Positions 23,690-35,446 of a stretch of DNA of 64,000 nucleotides are shown here, piece by piece. The DNA lies in contig JAPMOS010000014.1 of the NCBI GenBank assembly GCA_027972325.1, positions 514,001-578,000 on the forward strand, given 5' to 3'. The stretch is from Paratrimastix pyriformis. Taxonomy: Eukaryota > Preaxostyla > Paratrimastigidae. Positions within the stretch are counted from its first letter, which is position 1; each line of letters opens with the position of its first letter. The translations under genes were made by a program, and so were the position numbers. Under the pieces are notes generated by a model that did not search any database, was not told the origin of the DNA, and was given only the letters and a program-made list of their open reading frames with translations.

Positions 23690-24911
23690 TCAAGACGCGG
23701 CGGCGGCCCGGTAAATGAGGTGGGCCAGGGCAAGGAGAAGCCTCAGGACCAGCCAGACGACGGCCACGAAGAGGGCATTGCGCCGGTCGCAGATCCAGCG
23801 CAGGTTCAGCCGGAAGCCCCGGTAGCGGCGCCCGTCGAGGCCCAGACGCTGGTTGAGGGCCCGACACACCCGGAAGTTCAGCCGGACAAGCAGGGCCACC
23901 TCTGCCCCACAGAAGCCCGAGCCGCAATGATGAGACATGATGCTCGCATGGGGGGACACGGGACGGACCGGCCTCGCTGATGGGGCGGCACATGGGGTCG
24001 CCCAGGTAGTCGACCGAGAGGTTGCTGCACTTGCGCTCGCCCTGCAGGAGCTGCGCGCCCACAAAGAAAACCCGCCCCGAAAAGAAAAGGGGTGAGTCCC
24101 GCCCCGCCACATCAGGGAGATCGCGCCGAATGGGGCCGCTGGGGGTGCCCATCGACCTGCTCGACGCCCCTGCCGGAGAGCTGCATGCCGCGGGAGCCCT
24201 CGACCGTCTCGGCGTACAAGGGCCGCACGGCAGCCGTGGGGAGGGCCTGAGCGGAGGCCGCGGCCGCCTCAGGCTGCGAGGACGAGGGCGCGCTGCCCGA
24301 ACCCTCGGACATCTGCAACGGAAGGCGTCAGACGGGTGGAGGGCCCCCGGGGGGGGGGGGCGGCACACACCTGGAAGAGGGCGAAGAGCGCCTTCTGCAA
24401 GGTGTGCCGCCGGACCGGGTTGGAGACGTACGACCATACCTGCCCAGCCCGACGCCCAGACGACCCGAGAAGGCCGAGTGTCAGCGCCCTGGAGGATGCC
24501 CAGGCAACGATGGCGGACCCCGAGTGACGCGGGCAGTCGCTCGACGAGGGCGCGATTGTCGGGGTGGGCGAATGGCGTGTACGGCCGGTCGGGGGCCACC
24601 AGGTCCCCCGTCGCCGCAGCCACGCACTGGATGTGCTCGTAGAGAAGCGCTGCAAGCAGCACCATGGCCCGACAGGTGACGCGGAGGTGATGTGAGGTGG
24701 CATGAACGGAGGTGCTGGCAGGCGGCGGAGCAGACCGCGCATCTGGTCGAGCTGACCGGCGCTGAGGGGCAGCGGCCCATCGGCGGGGGCGCCCAGGAGC
24801 ATCCCCTCCAAGAGCCCTAGGGGCGCCTGCAGGACGCCAAGCTCCGACGCAGCCTGCAAGATCCACGGGATGGCATGAGACCAGGGCCACACTGTCGGAT
24901 GGCTGCCCAAT

Positions 24912-24943
<32 letters not shown>

Positions 24944-25329
24944 GGAGGGGGGTGCAGACCACTTCGACCAGCGTCAGGCAGGCCGAGGCCGACTGGGTCA
25001 GGGCCCCGCTGATTGCGGCCGCGACGATATCAGCCGACATTAGCCGGTAGAAGAGGAAGTGGTGCCCCACAAAGTGCCGCCTGGGTGGCCACGGGAAGGG
25101 GAGGTTCGGATGAGGGTGGGTGGGTGGAGGAGAGGGCCAGCTCCCTGGCCTGGGGGACGGACCAGCGCAGGGACTGGTCCTTCCACTCGCTCCTGCGGGC
25201 TGCGACCCTCTGCAGGATCTGCTGGACGCCCCCACCCAGGATGCCCAGGCCGCCCATGGCCGGCTGGGGATCGGCCGACACGCCCGGCTGGGCAGCCCCG
25301 CCCATGGGTGTTCCCGCCATGCCCATGCT

Positions 25330-25391
<62 letters not shown>

Positions 25392-28135
25392 AAGAAGGCG
25401 TCCCAGCCGGGCTCCACAGGGAAGCCGGGGACGGGGCAGGCTGAGCCATGAAGCCGCCGGGAGCGCCTGCAGGGCCCCCGAGGATGGGGGTGAGTAGGGC
25501 CAGCGGCAGATAGCCCCGGCCGAAGGCGGGTTCATACTGGAGCAGGGGCTGCCCTCCCATCGGCCCCATGCGCAGCAGGGCCGCGGGCAGGGTGCACGGG
25601 TTCGGGCTGGCCGGCTGGGCGTTGAGGGCCGGGTAGAGCAGCCAGGGCCGGGTGTACGGATACCAAAGCGACTCGACAAGCTGCGGCACGGGGACGTGGA
25701 GGGGCGGCATGGTCAGTGAGCGAGGGACCCCGCGGATGGCGGTGGGAAGTCTTGTGTGTGTGGGGGCGGGGGGGGGGGGATGTATTGCCGGTGTATTGTC
25801 GGTGTATTGTCGGTGCGGCAGGTGCGCGTGGTGGCAGGTGTGTGGCGGGGGCGGGGTCGGGCCTTGGAGACGAGGGGCATGTCCATGGAGAAGCCGTTCA
25901 TGGCGAAGTGGTGCAGGGTGGCCCGGAAGAACCCATACAGTGGCACATGCAGCACCGCCAAGGCGGGGGTCATCCCGTGCTGGACCAGGGCCGGGTCTGG
26001 GCACAGACGGCCGAAGAGAAAACCGATGGGCGTGGGAAGGGAAACGAGGCTGTCGGGGGGGGGGGGGGGGGGGGGGGAGGGAGGGGGGGGGGGGGGAGGA
26101 GGAGGAGGAGCGACGAGGGGGTAAACGACCGTTCAGGAGGTGACGCAGGACGAAGTCGAGAGCGTGCAGCAAATCCATGGGCGGCTCGTGGAAAGGGGCC
26201 GCCTGCAGGACCGTAAGCGAGATGGAGTGGGGGCGAAAGTGTGTGTCAGGCATCCGTCCGAACAAGTTTTCCGTGAGACCGGGCCTGCGAGGGCGAATTG
26301 GTGAGGGCAGTGTGAAGAGACCTGCGCGCCGATGGCGGCCTTGCCCAGGCCAGCCATCTCGCCGGGGGTCCAGGGGCGCCGGTTCTGGGAGAGCCACACC
26401 TCGCCCAGCACCCCGGCCACCACCATCCAGGGTTCCAGAGGCCGCTCCAGAAGGGGTGTTGCGACAGCCCCCCAAATCCCCAGCAGGCCGAGCTGAGGGC
26501 CAGTCGCCGAGGGGGTCGCTGCGGCAGCAGCAGCGGGAGTGGCGGGAGTCTGGGCTGGAGGGGCCACGCCCATGGCCGGGGCCGGGGTGGCCTGGGCCGC
26601 CTGGACGGGCAGCGTGTACAGCTGGGCCGTGTCCACCGAGGGGCGCACGCGCATGTGAGCCGGTGTCGGGCTCGCCGTCAAAACGGCACCCGCGGGTGTG
26701 CGGGCGGTAGCTCGCGCCGTGGTGGGGGACGCGGGTGCGGGGCCCGGGGTGTGATGCACGCCGGGGGTGAGACGCCAGGGGGCGCCCGTGTGAGGCGAGG
26801 CAGGCGCTTGGGTGCCGGCGGGGGTTCCGGGAGCACCGAAACCCAACGGGAAAGCCGAGGGACGAGGCGAGGCTGTTGTCGCCAGGGCCGGGGTGGGAAT
26901 GGCCGTGCCCAGCGGGACAATGTGGACCCCGCGGGTACTATGGGCCGCCCGTGCCGCCATGATCTATTCAGAAGGGTATGAACCGTGATGTGAGGAGGGA
27001 GCTGCGGTGAAGGGCGCTGACCTGGCCGATGGAATACAGCGCCGTGGATGGTGGCTCACGATCCGCGTGCCCGCATTCTTCGAGCCAGGGTCGAGAGGGG
27101 CCACTGCCTGGGGGGATATACGCCTGCAAGTACTGGCAGAGCAGCCAGAAGTAGGGGCTATGGCGGGGCAAATCCTGTGGGATGGTGAGATGCAAAGCAA
27201 TCCATGGTCTGCCGAGCTGCGGTTGATGGCGAGCAAACCTGCCACTTGGCCGTGGGCGGGATCAGTTGGGACCGGGCTGGGGTCGGAGAGCCCGGTTGCG
27301 GAGCGGGGGCAGAGGGGTTGGTGGCTGAGGGGGGCAGGGGCGATGGGGTGTGGGCGGTCCGCGTCATTTGCCGCAGTCGCAGTCGCTGCTCGTTGAGGAG
27401 CGCCTGTGCTGGGCTGGCACTGAGTGCTGCGAGGAGCGGCTGAGTGCGGTGCGGCGGAATCGTTCAGTGGCGAACAAGAGAGCACCAGACCTTCCGCGTG
27501 GAGACGCTCTGGAGGAATGATTGGGCGAACCAGAACATGTAGTACTCAAACGGGGCTGATGGAGAAAAAGGTGAGCCGAGTTCGGGGTGGCTGGCAGAAC
27601 CGACAGAAGAGCACGTCCCGCTCCTTAGGGTCGCGCATAATGTAGCTCAGCTTGTTTAAATAAAACACTGGCAATGCCCCGATGTTCCCCGAGGCAATCA
27701 GCTCCCTTGCGTAGAGCTACGGAAGGGATGAAAGGCCATAGGGGCGTGGACGAACCGGTAGCCTTTCCAAAGAGATAGCATATCGGAGATGTGTTTGGTT
27801 GTGCATCGTAAGCAAAGCGGTCAGAAACTCACCATTGGGGGCCAGAAACTGGACAAGCTGACGGAAATCATTGGCATCTTGGCGGGAACGTTCCATCCAG
27901 CTCCTGTGAAAAATGATCATAAAGGTCAAAAAACCTTTGAAACGGACAGTTTTCCATCAAGTCCAAAGATCCGCGTCACCAGTTGAGGAAGATTTGAATG
28001 AAAATCCTGATAATCGCGCTCCGGATCTGTCAATTTGCTGCGGATCAGCCGCAGTTGGTAATCCATAGCGGTGCATGACTGTGTGATCGTCTCCTCGACA
28101 GAGACTCCCGCATAATCCTGGATTTTCCCGGCCAT
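23690..28135 (-). CDS. SMPD4: Sphingomyelin phosphodiesterase 4 (neutral sphingomyelinase 3) homologue
   Basis: A many-exon gene starting MAGKIQDYAGVSVEET at 28135. Family landmarks in order: LPQLVTRIFGLDG (27990); DANDFRQLVQFLAPNGEF (27850); FEYYMFWFAQSFLQ (about 27540), matching the FEYYIFFFALSL block of animal SMPD4; VESLWYPYTRPWLLYP (25680); and near the end NLSVDYLGDPMCRPISEA (about 24000), then EVALLVRLNFRVCRALNQRL (about 23880), matching the conserved YQGDP...IRSYEIASLVR region. A C-terminal membrane segment (ALFVAVVWLVLRLLLALAHL) precedes TGA at 23690, so the protein is tail-anchored like SMPD4. SMPD4 hydrolyses sphingomyelin to ceramide and phosphocholine at the ER, nuclear envelope and Golgi. 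Odd features are long Ala/Pro/Thr-rich insertions and an in-frame (GM)n stretch from a (catgcc)n array. The divergence is large, but the order of conserved blocks makes the assignment firm. Confidence 0.82.
25315..25392. repeat. (catgcc)n hexamer, coding for (Gly-Met)n
   Basis: About twelve copies of catgcc. On the minus strand, in the SMPD4 frame, each hexamer encodes Gly-Met, giving a GMGMGM tract within a Gly/Ala/Pro-rich insertion. Confidence 0.85.
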
Positions 28136-28359
28136 CTCCAGGGGACAGTGGGACACTCCCGTGGGTCGAGTGAATTCTGCCGGCGTCCTTCCCTGCCTGA
28201 ACAGGATGGGACGGTCTTGATATCCCTATCATTTCATTGAATCTTAAACCTTTGACGGGCTTGTGGTGGCGTTTCGAGTGCACAGTGAGCCTGGACGGCA
28301 CTTCGGTAGTTTCCGGATGGTGTTTCTGGAACCCGGGCTCCTTCGACATTTGGAGAAAG

Positions 28360-28415
28360 GTCGGCTGCCCTCTCCCCTTTTCCTTGATGAATTCCTGTTT
28401 CCTTTTGTCCCGTAG
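28360..28415 (+). other. Probable 5' UTR intron ending at the FCF1 start codon
   Basis: Donor GTCGGCTGCC at 28360 and acceptor TCCCGTAG at 28415, pyrimidine-rich between. The acceptor abuts the ATG of FCF1, so the initiator codon is the first triplet of exon 2. Confidence 0.6.
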
Positions 28416-29282
28416 ATGGGGAAAACCAAAAAAACAAAGCGCTTCGCGGCCGTGAAACGCATGATCAATCCACACGATCAGCGAATGTCTTGACAGCCAG
28501 CTTTCGTTGTCCCGTTTGGCTCATTGCCGGTCTTTTTTTCCCCTCTAGCAAAAAGGCAACACCAGCAAAGCCAAAGAATGGGAAGGACAGTGATGAGATC
28601 GAGGTGCGTCATGTGTCTGTAGGTTTCTCTCCTCCTGCACCCTCATGCTCCTTCTCAGTGCTCAAGCACACTCTGGTCTTTTCTTGTCACACAACGAGTC
28701 CCTTGGTCCCCCATATCACATCATTGTTGATACCAACTTTATCAACCATGCCATCCAACGCAAGATTGACATTGTCCAAGGGATGATGGATTGCCTTCTC
28801 GCAAAATGTCTGCGACTTCCATTCCTACACCTTCACAAGCGTCTTTCTGCCAGGCACCCCGTGCATCTGCGACTGCGTTCTGGCCGAGCTTGAGAAGCTG
28901 GGCCCCAAGTACAGGCTTGCCCTCCGGATTGCCAAGGACCCCCGCTTCGAGCGAATCGTGTGCACACACCCCGGGAACTACGCAGATGACTGCATCGTTC
29001 GGCTGGTGACACAGGTCCATCATCCCCACCTCTGCTCAATGATCCACACGGCCCTTCTCTCCCTTAGCATCGGTGCTACATCGTGGCGACGAATGATCGC
29101 GACCTCAAGCGACGCATCCGCAAGATCCCTGGCGTGCCGATCATGTACATGGCCGAAACGGCCCGGCGCTTCAACATCGAGCGGATGCCCGAGGCCTACG
29201 GCGGTCTGCAATCTGCCTTCCTCTCTGGGACGATGTCTCACCCCGATCACCCTTCCTTCTGGCCGTAGCCCCGCGGACATAA
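28416..29282 (+). CDS. FCF1: FCF1/UTP24-like PIN-domain rRNA processing nuclease
   Basis: The start [16 protein letters not shown] at 28416 matches the FCF1 N-terminus. Exon 1 ends at 28486 and exon 2 covers 28549-28614. Exon 3 carries [19 protein letters not shown] with the first PIN-domain Asp (near 28700), then MMDCLLAKC. Exon 4 has [30 protein letters not shown] and [11 protein letters not shown] with further acidic residues. Exon 5 has [20 protein letters not shown], then PIMYM and [12 protein letters not shown] last tiny exon after donor GTCTGCAATC restores the conserved ending YGAPRT and stops with TAA at 29280-29282. FCF1 is the small-subunit processome endonuclease that cuts pre-rRNA at sites A1/A2 in the nucleolus. 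All acidic catalytic positions I can check are present and the length of just under 200 residues is normal. Confidence 0.96.
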
Positions 29283-29554
29283 TCGGCTCCTTCGCTCGAT
29301 TTCTCTACTCGTTATTGGGCTTCCGCCGCCCTTTCCCCGTTGGATGGGTCGGGTCGGCTGCTTTGCTTTTTTGGCATGCCTCCCGCCCCGTCCTGTTGCT
29401 TTCTTGGGCGTGTCGATCCGGTCGGTCGCCGCCTGATCCACGCCCCGACCCCCGTTCGGTTGGAGGGGCTTCCCAGCAGCCCGTCCGTTTATTATTTTTT
29501 TTCATTCCTCGCGAATTCAGCGTCGCCCCGCCTGATCTGTTCTCGCCATGCGCG

Positions 29555-30861
29555 TTACAGTGGGGTTGGGCAGTCGTGGGGTCGCAAATCGAGCAGCACC
29601 TTTAGGGCCCCCTTCCTTCGCTCGGCGAAGGCTCCCATGGCCTCTTCGCAGGCCGCCAGGGGACCCATGTGTGTGATGAGAGGCCAGGCTTGCACGGCTC
29701 CCCCGAGAAGCATGTCCCGGGCCTGGCCCATCAGCCGGGTCCATTCGCGGGGCTTAACGGTGCCCACCCATTGGACGTTGGCCCAGAAAAGTTTCCCATA
29801 TGGGATGGAAACCGTATCTGTGTCAGGGACGCCGAAGCCGACAACGCACCCGCGGGGTCGAACCAGGGCAACACACTCCTCCAGTGCTGCGGTGATTTCG
29901 CCGTGGCCGACAGCCTCCACGACGATGTCCGCCCCGCCGCCCTCGCCGGCCAGGGCCCTCACGTGAGTCGTCACCTCCTGGAGGGTTGCGCACCGAACAT
30001 GGGCAGGTGCCTCTCCTTCTTCTGCAACCCAGGGGCCTCGATGCTCCGTTGGGTCTGTTGTTGGGAAGCAAATCGTGCGGGAGGCAGCACTCATTGGGCC
30101 CCGCGAAACGCTCAGCCGCTCCTCGAGCGGGTCCACACCGATCACGGCCCGTGCTCCCATGTGCCGGAGAACGCGTGCCCAGAGGATTCCCATTGTCCCC
30201 TGCCCCACCACACAGCAGAGGGCATCTTTGACCTGAACGCCCACCTCGGCAAGACGTTCGGCCGCAGAGAGGACGGTGGCCAAAGGCTGAGCCATAATCA
30301 GGTGGTGCATGTAGAGACCCTCCTCGGTCTTAAGGCGCTGCAAAGACGGGCCGGCATTGATCGGGAGAGGAGGTGGAAGGGAGATTGTCGATGGGAGTTG
30401 GACGGCCTTGAAGGAAGAAACAACGATCACCTCAACTAAACCAACATGCATCTGGATCCCGGAGTGACGTGGATTTGAAGTGAGCCATACAGACATCGGG
30501 CATCGCAACAACATAATCACCCGCTTTGAAGGAATCAGACGTGCTTTCCAGGACAACGCCCACGCACTCATGGCTTGACTGTCCCGCAAGCAGCGGATAA
30601 GGCCTGTCTCCAGCGCTGGCCCACCATATTGAGCGCCTCATCTCGCGTGAAAGCATATTTAAGTCAACGTTCCAAAATGGGGTATCGGATCCACAAAGAG
30701 CCGCGAAAAGCACGCGAATTTTGAGCGAATTCGGAGGGACGATGGTGGGTTCTGGCACTAAAAAAAAGTCACTTGAAAGAAGGGAAAAACAATTGGCACG
30801 CACTTGAGATTATGCGAGCGCGGCGGAAAGCGTAAATCTGCGCTCCGCGACACTCGCTCAT
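29555..30861 (-). CDS. Medium-chain (MDR) alcohol/polyol dehydrogenase-like protein
   Basis: The start MSECRGAQIYAFRRARI at 30861 joins, after a short intron, VPEPTIVPPNSLKIRVLFAA. The GroES-like domain has LCGSDTPFW (equivalent of the GxCGSDxH zinc ligand) and GQSSHECVGVVLE (equivalent of GHExxG). The Rossmann domain follows with VVGQGTMGILWARVLRHMGA (GxGxxG near 30205), AVIGVDPLEERL for the adenosine ribose, and DIVVEAVGHGEITAALEE. It ends in TAA at 29555-29557. I do not see the four-Cys structural-zinc lobe of classical alcohol dehydrogenases, so this probably belongs to a different MDR branch. Substrate cannot be told from sequence; NAD(P)-dependent oxidation of an alcohol or polyol is the family reaction. 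The gene is divergent from the ATG1 kinase, with 136 bp between start codons. Confidence 0.82.
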
Positions 30862-30986
30862 TTGCCCGGAAGAATCTGTACAACCAAAAGGTTCTACCGT
30901 CTGCGCTCTTTGTTTGTTCCTGTCTGGTTTTTCTTTTGTGCTGGAGTTGGTCACTTGATGATTCCTTCCTTCACCAATAGATCCAA

Positions 30987-31001
30987 ATGTCAAGAGAATG
31001 A
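30987..31001 (+). promoter_or_regulatory. Four-codon upstream open frame overlapping the kinase start
   Basis: An upstream ATG at 30987 opens M-S-R-E-stop. Its TGA (30999-31001) overlaps the ATG at 30998 used by the kinase, in the arrangement ATGA. Such a short overlapping uORF could tune initiation at the main start by re-initiation. A plausible 5' UTR intron acceptor (CACCAATAG) lies just upstream. Confidence 0.45.
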
Positions 31002-34000
31002 GTAATGCCTACCAACAACCGAGTGTCACAGCCTCTCAACAACTCGAGTCTCTCCATACCCGTGTCGGCAACGACCGTGGCCATTTTTCCATGGACCGGG
31101 TCACCAAAATCCGCGACCTTGGGAAAGGTTCTTTTGCCAAAGTCGTTCTCTGTGAGGACAATGTCACCCACAAACAAATGGCTGTCAAAATGATCCGGAG
31201 GTCCAACATCCAGGGAAGGCGGGAGATTGCATCGATCGAGAATGAAATTTCTTTTCTTTATGATATCAATCATGTGAACGTCATTCGGCTCTTCGATTTT
31301 GGGGTCTGGCTTCGCTTCCTCTCCTTCACCCATCTCGTTCCTTTAGTACAACGACAAGTACGTTTTGTTGGCCCTGGAGTACTGTGCGAATGGAGATCTG
31401 GGCAAATTCATCGACCAATTTAAAAGCAAAAGGTCGGGACTCCTCTCCCGGGCGCAAGCCGGCTCATCCTCCCCCAGACTCAGCGAGGAGGGCGCGCAGT
31501 ACTTCTTCAAGCAGCTGGTGCGGGGGCTCTCGGCGCTCTTCGAGAAGAACTGCCTCCACCGAGATCTTAAGCCGGTCTGGCGCCCCTCACCTCTCCATCC
31601 CGCCGGTGACGACCTATCGATTCGTGATAGAGCAACCTGCTCTTGAACCGGGAGAAGGACAACAAGCTCATCCTCAAGCTGGCCGACTTCGGCTTCGCCC
31701 ACAGCAACCAGTGGGATATGGACCAGACCCATTGCGGCACTCCCCTCTACATGGTCTGCCTCGCCTCCCCCCGACACCCAGCATTCGTTCCCTCGTCGCC
31801 ATCACCTTCCAGGCGCCCGAAGTCCTCGATGCCTGTCAGCACTACGATCAGAAGGTTTGTCTCCCCGTTCTCTGTCCGCCCTTCTTCACTTGGCCCCAAA
31901 GGCGGATCTGTGGAGCGCGGGGGTGATTCTCTATGAGATGGTCGTGGGCCGGAAGCCCTATCAAGGCGCCTCGATCGTCGAACAGACGCGGTCCGTCCCC
32001 GTGGGTGGCTCCGGCTTCGATATTGGGTCCTCGGCTTCGTCTCTGAATGCCTCGCAGGTTGGTGCAACATCCGCCGACTATCCCCCCCGAGGTAGAGGCC
32101 AAGCTGTCGAGGGAGTGCGTTGACCTGATCCGCTTGCTGCTCCGGGCCAACCCCGCCGAGCGGATCGGCATCGGTGAGCTGCGGCGGCACCCCTTCCTCC
32201 ACCTGGTCTGGAACTGTCCCACGCCTCACCCTCAGCCCACCCACCCGCCCGCCCGCCCACCCGCCTCACCCGCCCGTTGATGGCTGTTGGTGGGGCGCGG
32301 GGCAGAAATTCAAGAAGAGCGCCGCCCAGGCCACCACGACGGCGAGCGTGGTGGCATCGACGGGCTCCCTGTCCACGTCGGCCATGCCCCCGATGCAGAC
32401 CGGCTCCATCACGACCCCCAGCCCCCCCGGCAGCACCCCCGCGCTGTTCCCTCCCCCCCGCCGGCCCTCGCGGCCCCACTTCCCACCACCCCAACCGACC
32501 TCGAGGCCGTCGCTCCCGCCGAGCCGCCCCTTCCTGCCGGCCCGGCTCCGTTCATCTCGCCGCCCCCGCCCCGCCACCTCAGCCACCTCCGCCGCCACCA
32601 ACATCCCCCGTCCCCCCCCTTGGCACGTCTCGCCCCGTGCCGCCCTTGGTCCGCCATGCCGCCTTGCTCATCCCCGAGTCCCCTCACCCTCGCATCTCCT
32701 GGGCCCCCGGTAGCATCTGGACCCCCACGGCGGCCTGCGGGCGTCGTCCCAGCAGGCACTCTCGGTCACTCCGCTCCCACCCGCCACCTCGTCCCCGTTG
32801 GGCGGCAACGGCCCCCTCCCGGCCGAGGCCTCGGGGGGGACGTTCTTCGCCCTCAGCGCCGGGGCCCGCTCGGCCGTGGGGCTACACGTGCCCACCTCGC
32901 TGCTGACCTCGGTCATCCAGGGCGCCGGGGCCCTGCCGTCGCCCCTGCCCACCCCACCCCCGCCTCGGGACATGGAGTCCTCGCCCTACGAGGGCGCCCC
33001 GAACCCGGGACCCGCGGTGGCTGTCGGGTCGGCGCCCATCTCGGTGCCGCTGCACACACCCACCCTGGCGATCCCATCGCCGCTCGTCTCCCCCAGGGGA
33101 ATCGCCCGCACGCCGCTCGGTCTGTTCCTCCCCGCCACTGTCGTCGTCCCTGTCCAGGCTCCTCCTCTGCTCTACCCTCCTGCCCTTCTGCTTGCCCTGC
33201 ATGCTGCCTTCATGGAGGCTCCCTGCCCGCGCACTGCTTGCGCAGCCACGCCGACCGTGACCCGGTCGCCCCGCAGTGGCAGCTTCTCGTACGGGACCTC
33301 GCCGCTCTGCCCACCCCGGACGCTGTTCAGGGACCCGTACGCGGCTACCCCACCCCCGCGGGCACCCCGGGCCTGCTGCAGCCCCCAGCCCCCCGCGGGC
33401 CGGGGTCTGTGGTGCCCATCTTCGTCGGCCCGCCGCCCCAGCCCAACACCACGTCCCCCGTGGGCGGGTCGGCGCTTTCTCGGTCGCCCCAGCGGCCGCC
33501 CATCGCCCTGCTGCGCGAGTCGGGTCCCAAGCTGGGCATCTCCCCTCGAGCTGCCCTGCCCCCGCTGCCCCCTCCGCCCGCTCCCCACCACGGGTACCCC
33601 CGCGCCGAGGGTGGCCTCCCGTCCTCTCTGCACAGCACTTCCCCCACGCGGGCCGCCCACCCCCACCCGGGGCCCTTTGCCGCGGGCGTCTCGCCCACCC
33701 CCCCGCTCTCGAGTTCCACCTCGCCCAAGACGCACGCCCCGCTGGGGGCCCCATCCCCGCCATACCCGGCCACCCCCGCCAGCACCCCCTCGGTGCCCTC
33801 GACCCCCGGGCTCCTCGACTCGTCCCGCTCGCCGACCCCCGAGGGGTCGCTGGGCTTCCGATCGACCTCCCCCCTGGGCAGCAGCACCGTCAGCCGGCTG
33901 CCGCCCCTCCCGCAGGTCCCCATGGCCGTGCCCCTGCCCCTGCCCCTCCCGCTGCCCCTGCCGGCCGAGCGGAGCCTGGGCACGAGCCCCATCAGCCACC

Positions 34001-35201
34001 CAGGTCCGCCAGCCACCCGTTCGCCGTTTGCCGGTTACCTGGCCAGCGGGGGAGTGGATGCGGGGGAGGGGAGGGGAGGGGAGGGGGGATGACTTCGGTG
34101 CAATCGGCTCCATACCCCCGCTTCCACACCCCCACTTCCACACCCCCGCTTCCACACCCCCGCTTCCACACCCCCGCTTCCACACCCCGCTTCCACACCC
34201 CGCTTCCACACCCCCGCTTCCACACCCCGCTTCCACACCCCCGCTTCCACACCCCCGCTTCCACACCCCCGCTTCCACTCCCACCGACAGGCCAGATGAT
34301 TGGCGGTGGAGCCTCGTGCGCCGGTGGGGTCCAGGCGGCCTCGCCCCGGACGGCGGCCGTCCAGCAGCGGGTGCGGCACCTGGTCGGGGTGCTCTCCCAG
34401 TGCCCCTACCACAGCCCCGCCGCCCAGGCCGAGGCCGTCATGTGCTTCTTCGACCAGCTCCAGCAGGCGGTCGGCCCGCCACCCCGCGCCCCCTCCCCCA
34501 GCCCCGTCGGTGCGGCTGTTGTGCTGCGGGAGGGAGGACGCCCTGCGGGCACCGGGCTCACCCTTCCTCACCCCCCCCCCCCCCCCCCCCCCTCCCACCC
34601 CCTCCCACCCCACCCGCACACCCCGCCCCACCCACCCGCACACCCAGGGCCGCCTGCTGGACAGCCTGGCGCTTGTGCCGCTGCTGCCTGTCTTTTTCGC
34701 GGAGACCCTCGACCGGGGCCTGCTAGCTGCTGCCCGGCCGTTGTTGGCCAGGGCTGGCCTCCCCTCGGGCATCGCCCTGGTCCTGGTCGAGGCCCGCCTC
34801 AGGGTCCGCCATTCATTCCCGGGGTCATGCATTCCCGGGGGGGTCATGCATTCCCGGGGGGTCGTGCATTCCCGGGGGGTCGTGCATTCGTCCTCACGGT
34901 CTCCAATGGCCTCTGGCTGTGTTTTCGCTGTGCAGTTGCGAGAAGGCGTCCAGGCCGAGGAGGCCCGCGACACGGAGCGCGCCCGGCTGGCGTACCGGCA
35001 GAGCGTGCTGCTGCTGCTGTACCTCTCCGACCGGGTGCGGGGCTGCGACCTGGTGACGTACATCGACATGGCCGAGCTCGAGTTCGGTCCGCTCGCTGCC
35101 CCACACCCGCGCCTCGTCATCCTCATCCTCCCTCGATCGTGGCGTGGGGCGCAGTGCTGGCCAATCTGGGGGCCCGGATCGACAGCCTGCCCCTCGAATG
35201 A
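30998..35201 (+). CDS. ATG1: ATG1/ULK-type serine/threonine protein kinase
   Basis: The kinase domain spans several exons. It has the Gly loop IRDLGKGSFAKVVL, the VAIK-type Lys in MAVKMIRRS, a hinge YVLLALEYCANGDLGKFIDQ, the catalytic loop LHRDLKP, DFG in LADFGFAHSN, a Thr-rich activation segment CGTPLYM, APEVLDACQHYDQKADLWS, and GVILYEMVVGRKPYQG. It ends near 32210 with RIGIGELRRHPFLHL. The hinge and lobes match ATG1/ULK kinases. A Pro/Ser/Thr-rich linker of about 650 residues follows (32290-34280). The C-terminal part is helical and resembles the tandem MIT domain of ATG1: SPRTAAVQQRVRHLVGVLSQ, LLDSLALVPLLPVFFAETLD, and ARLAYRQSVLLLLYLSDRVR (to TGA at 35199). ATG1 starts autophagosome formation and binds its partners through that C-terminal domain. 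Introns in the linker carry a poly-C run and 14-bp and 18-bp repeats. Confidence 0.88.
34113..34285. repeat. (cttccacacccccg)n 14-bp minisatellite
   Basis: About twelve copies of a 14-mer, with a few 13-bp units, inside an intron of the ATG1 gene. It is pyrimidine-rich on the sense strand and sits immediately upstream of the acceptor before QMIGGG. Confidence 0.85.
34815..34890. repeat. Repeat of cattcccggggggtcgtg-type units
   Basis: Four near-identical units of about 18 bp around attcccggggg, in the last third of the ATG1 gene between two coding exons. Confidence 0.75.
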
Positions 35202-35446
35202 TGCGAATGATAGGCGGGGACGCCCAGCCCCATTCTCATCACCCCCATCTCCCCATCCCAATATCTCCTCACCCCCATCTCCCTCAACCCTCCCCATTCC
35301 CATCCTGCCTATCACGCCTCAGTTTCCCTTCCCACCCCCCACGGCGGCACGAGGAAAACCGACGATTTGCGCTTCTCGCTGAGCCCCCAAGGGAACGGCG
35401 CGCTCAGGGGCCCCTTCCGCATGGCATAGCGACTACACCTCGTATC

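Noticed and set aside
32287-34726. Several overlapping Pro-rich frames of about 600 residues
   Set aside because: Only the frame joining the ATG1 kinase domain to its C-terminal domain is taken as coding. The others are shadows of GC-rich linker sequence.
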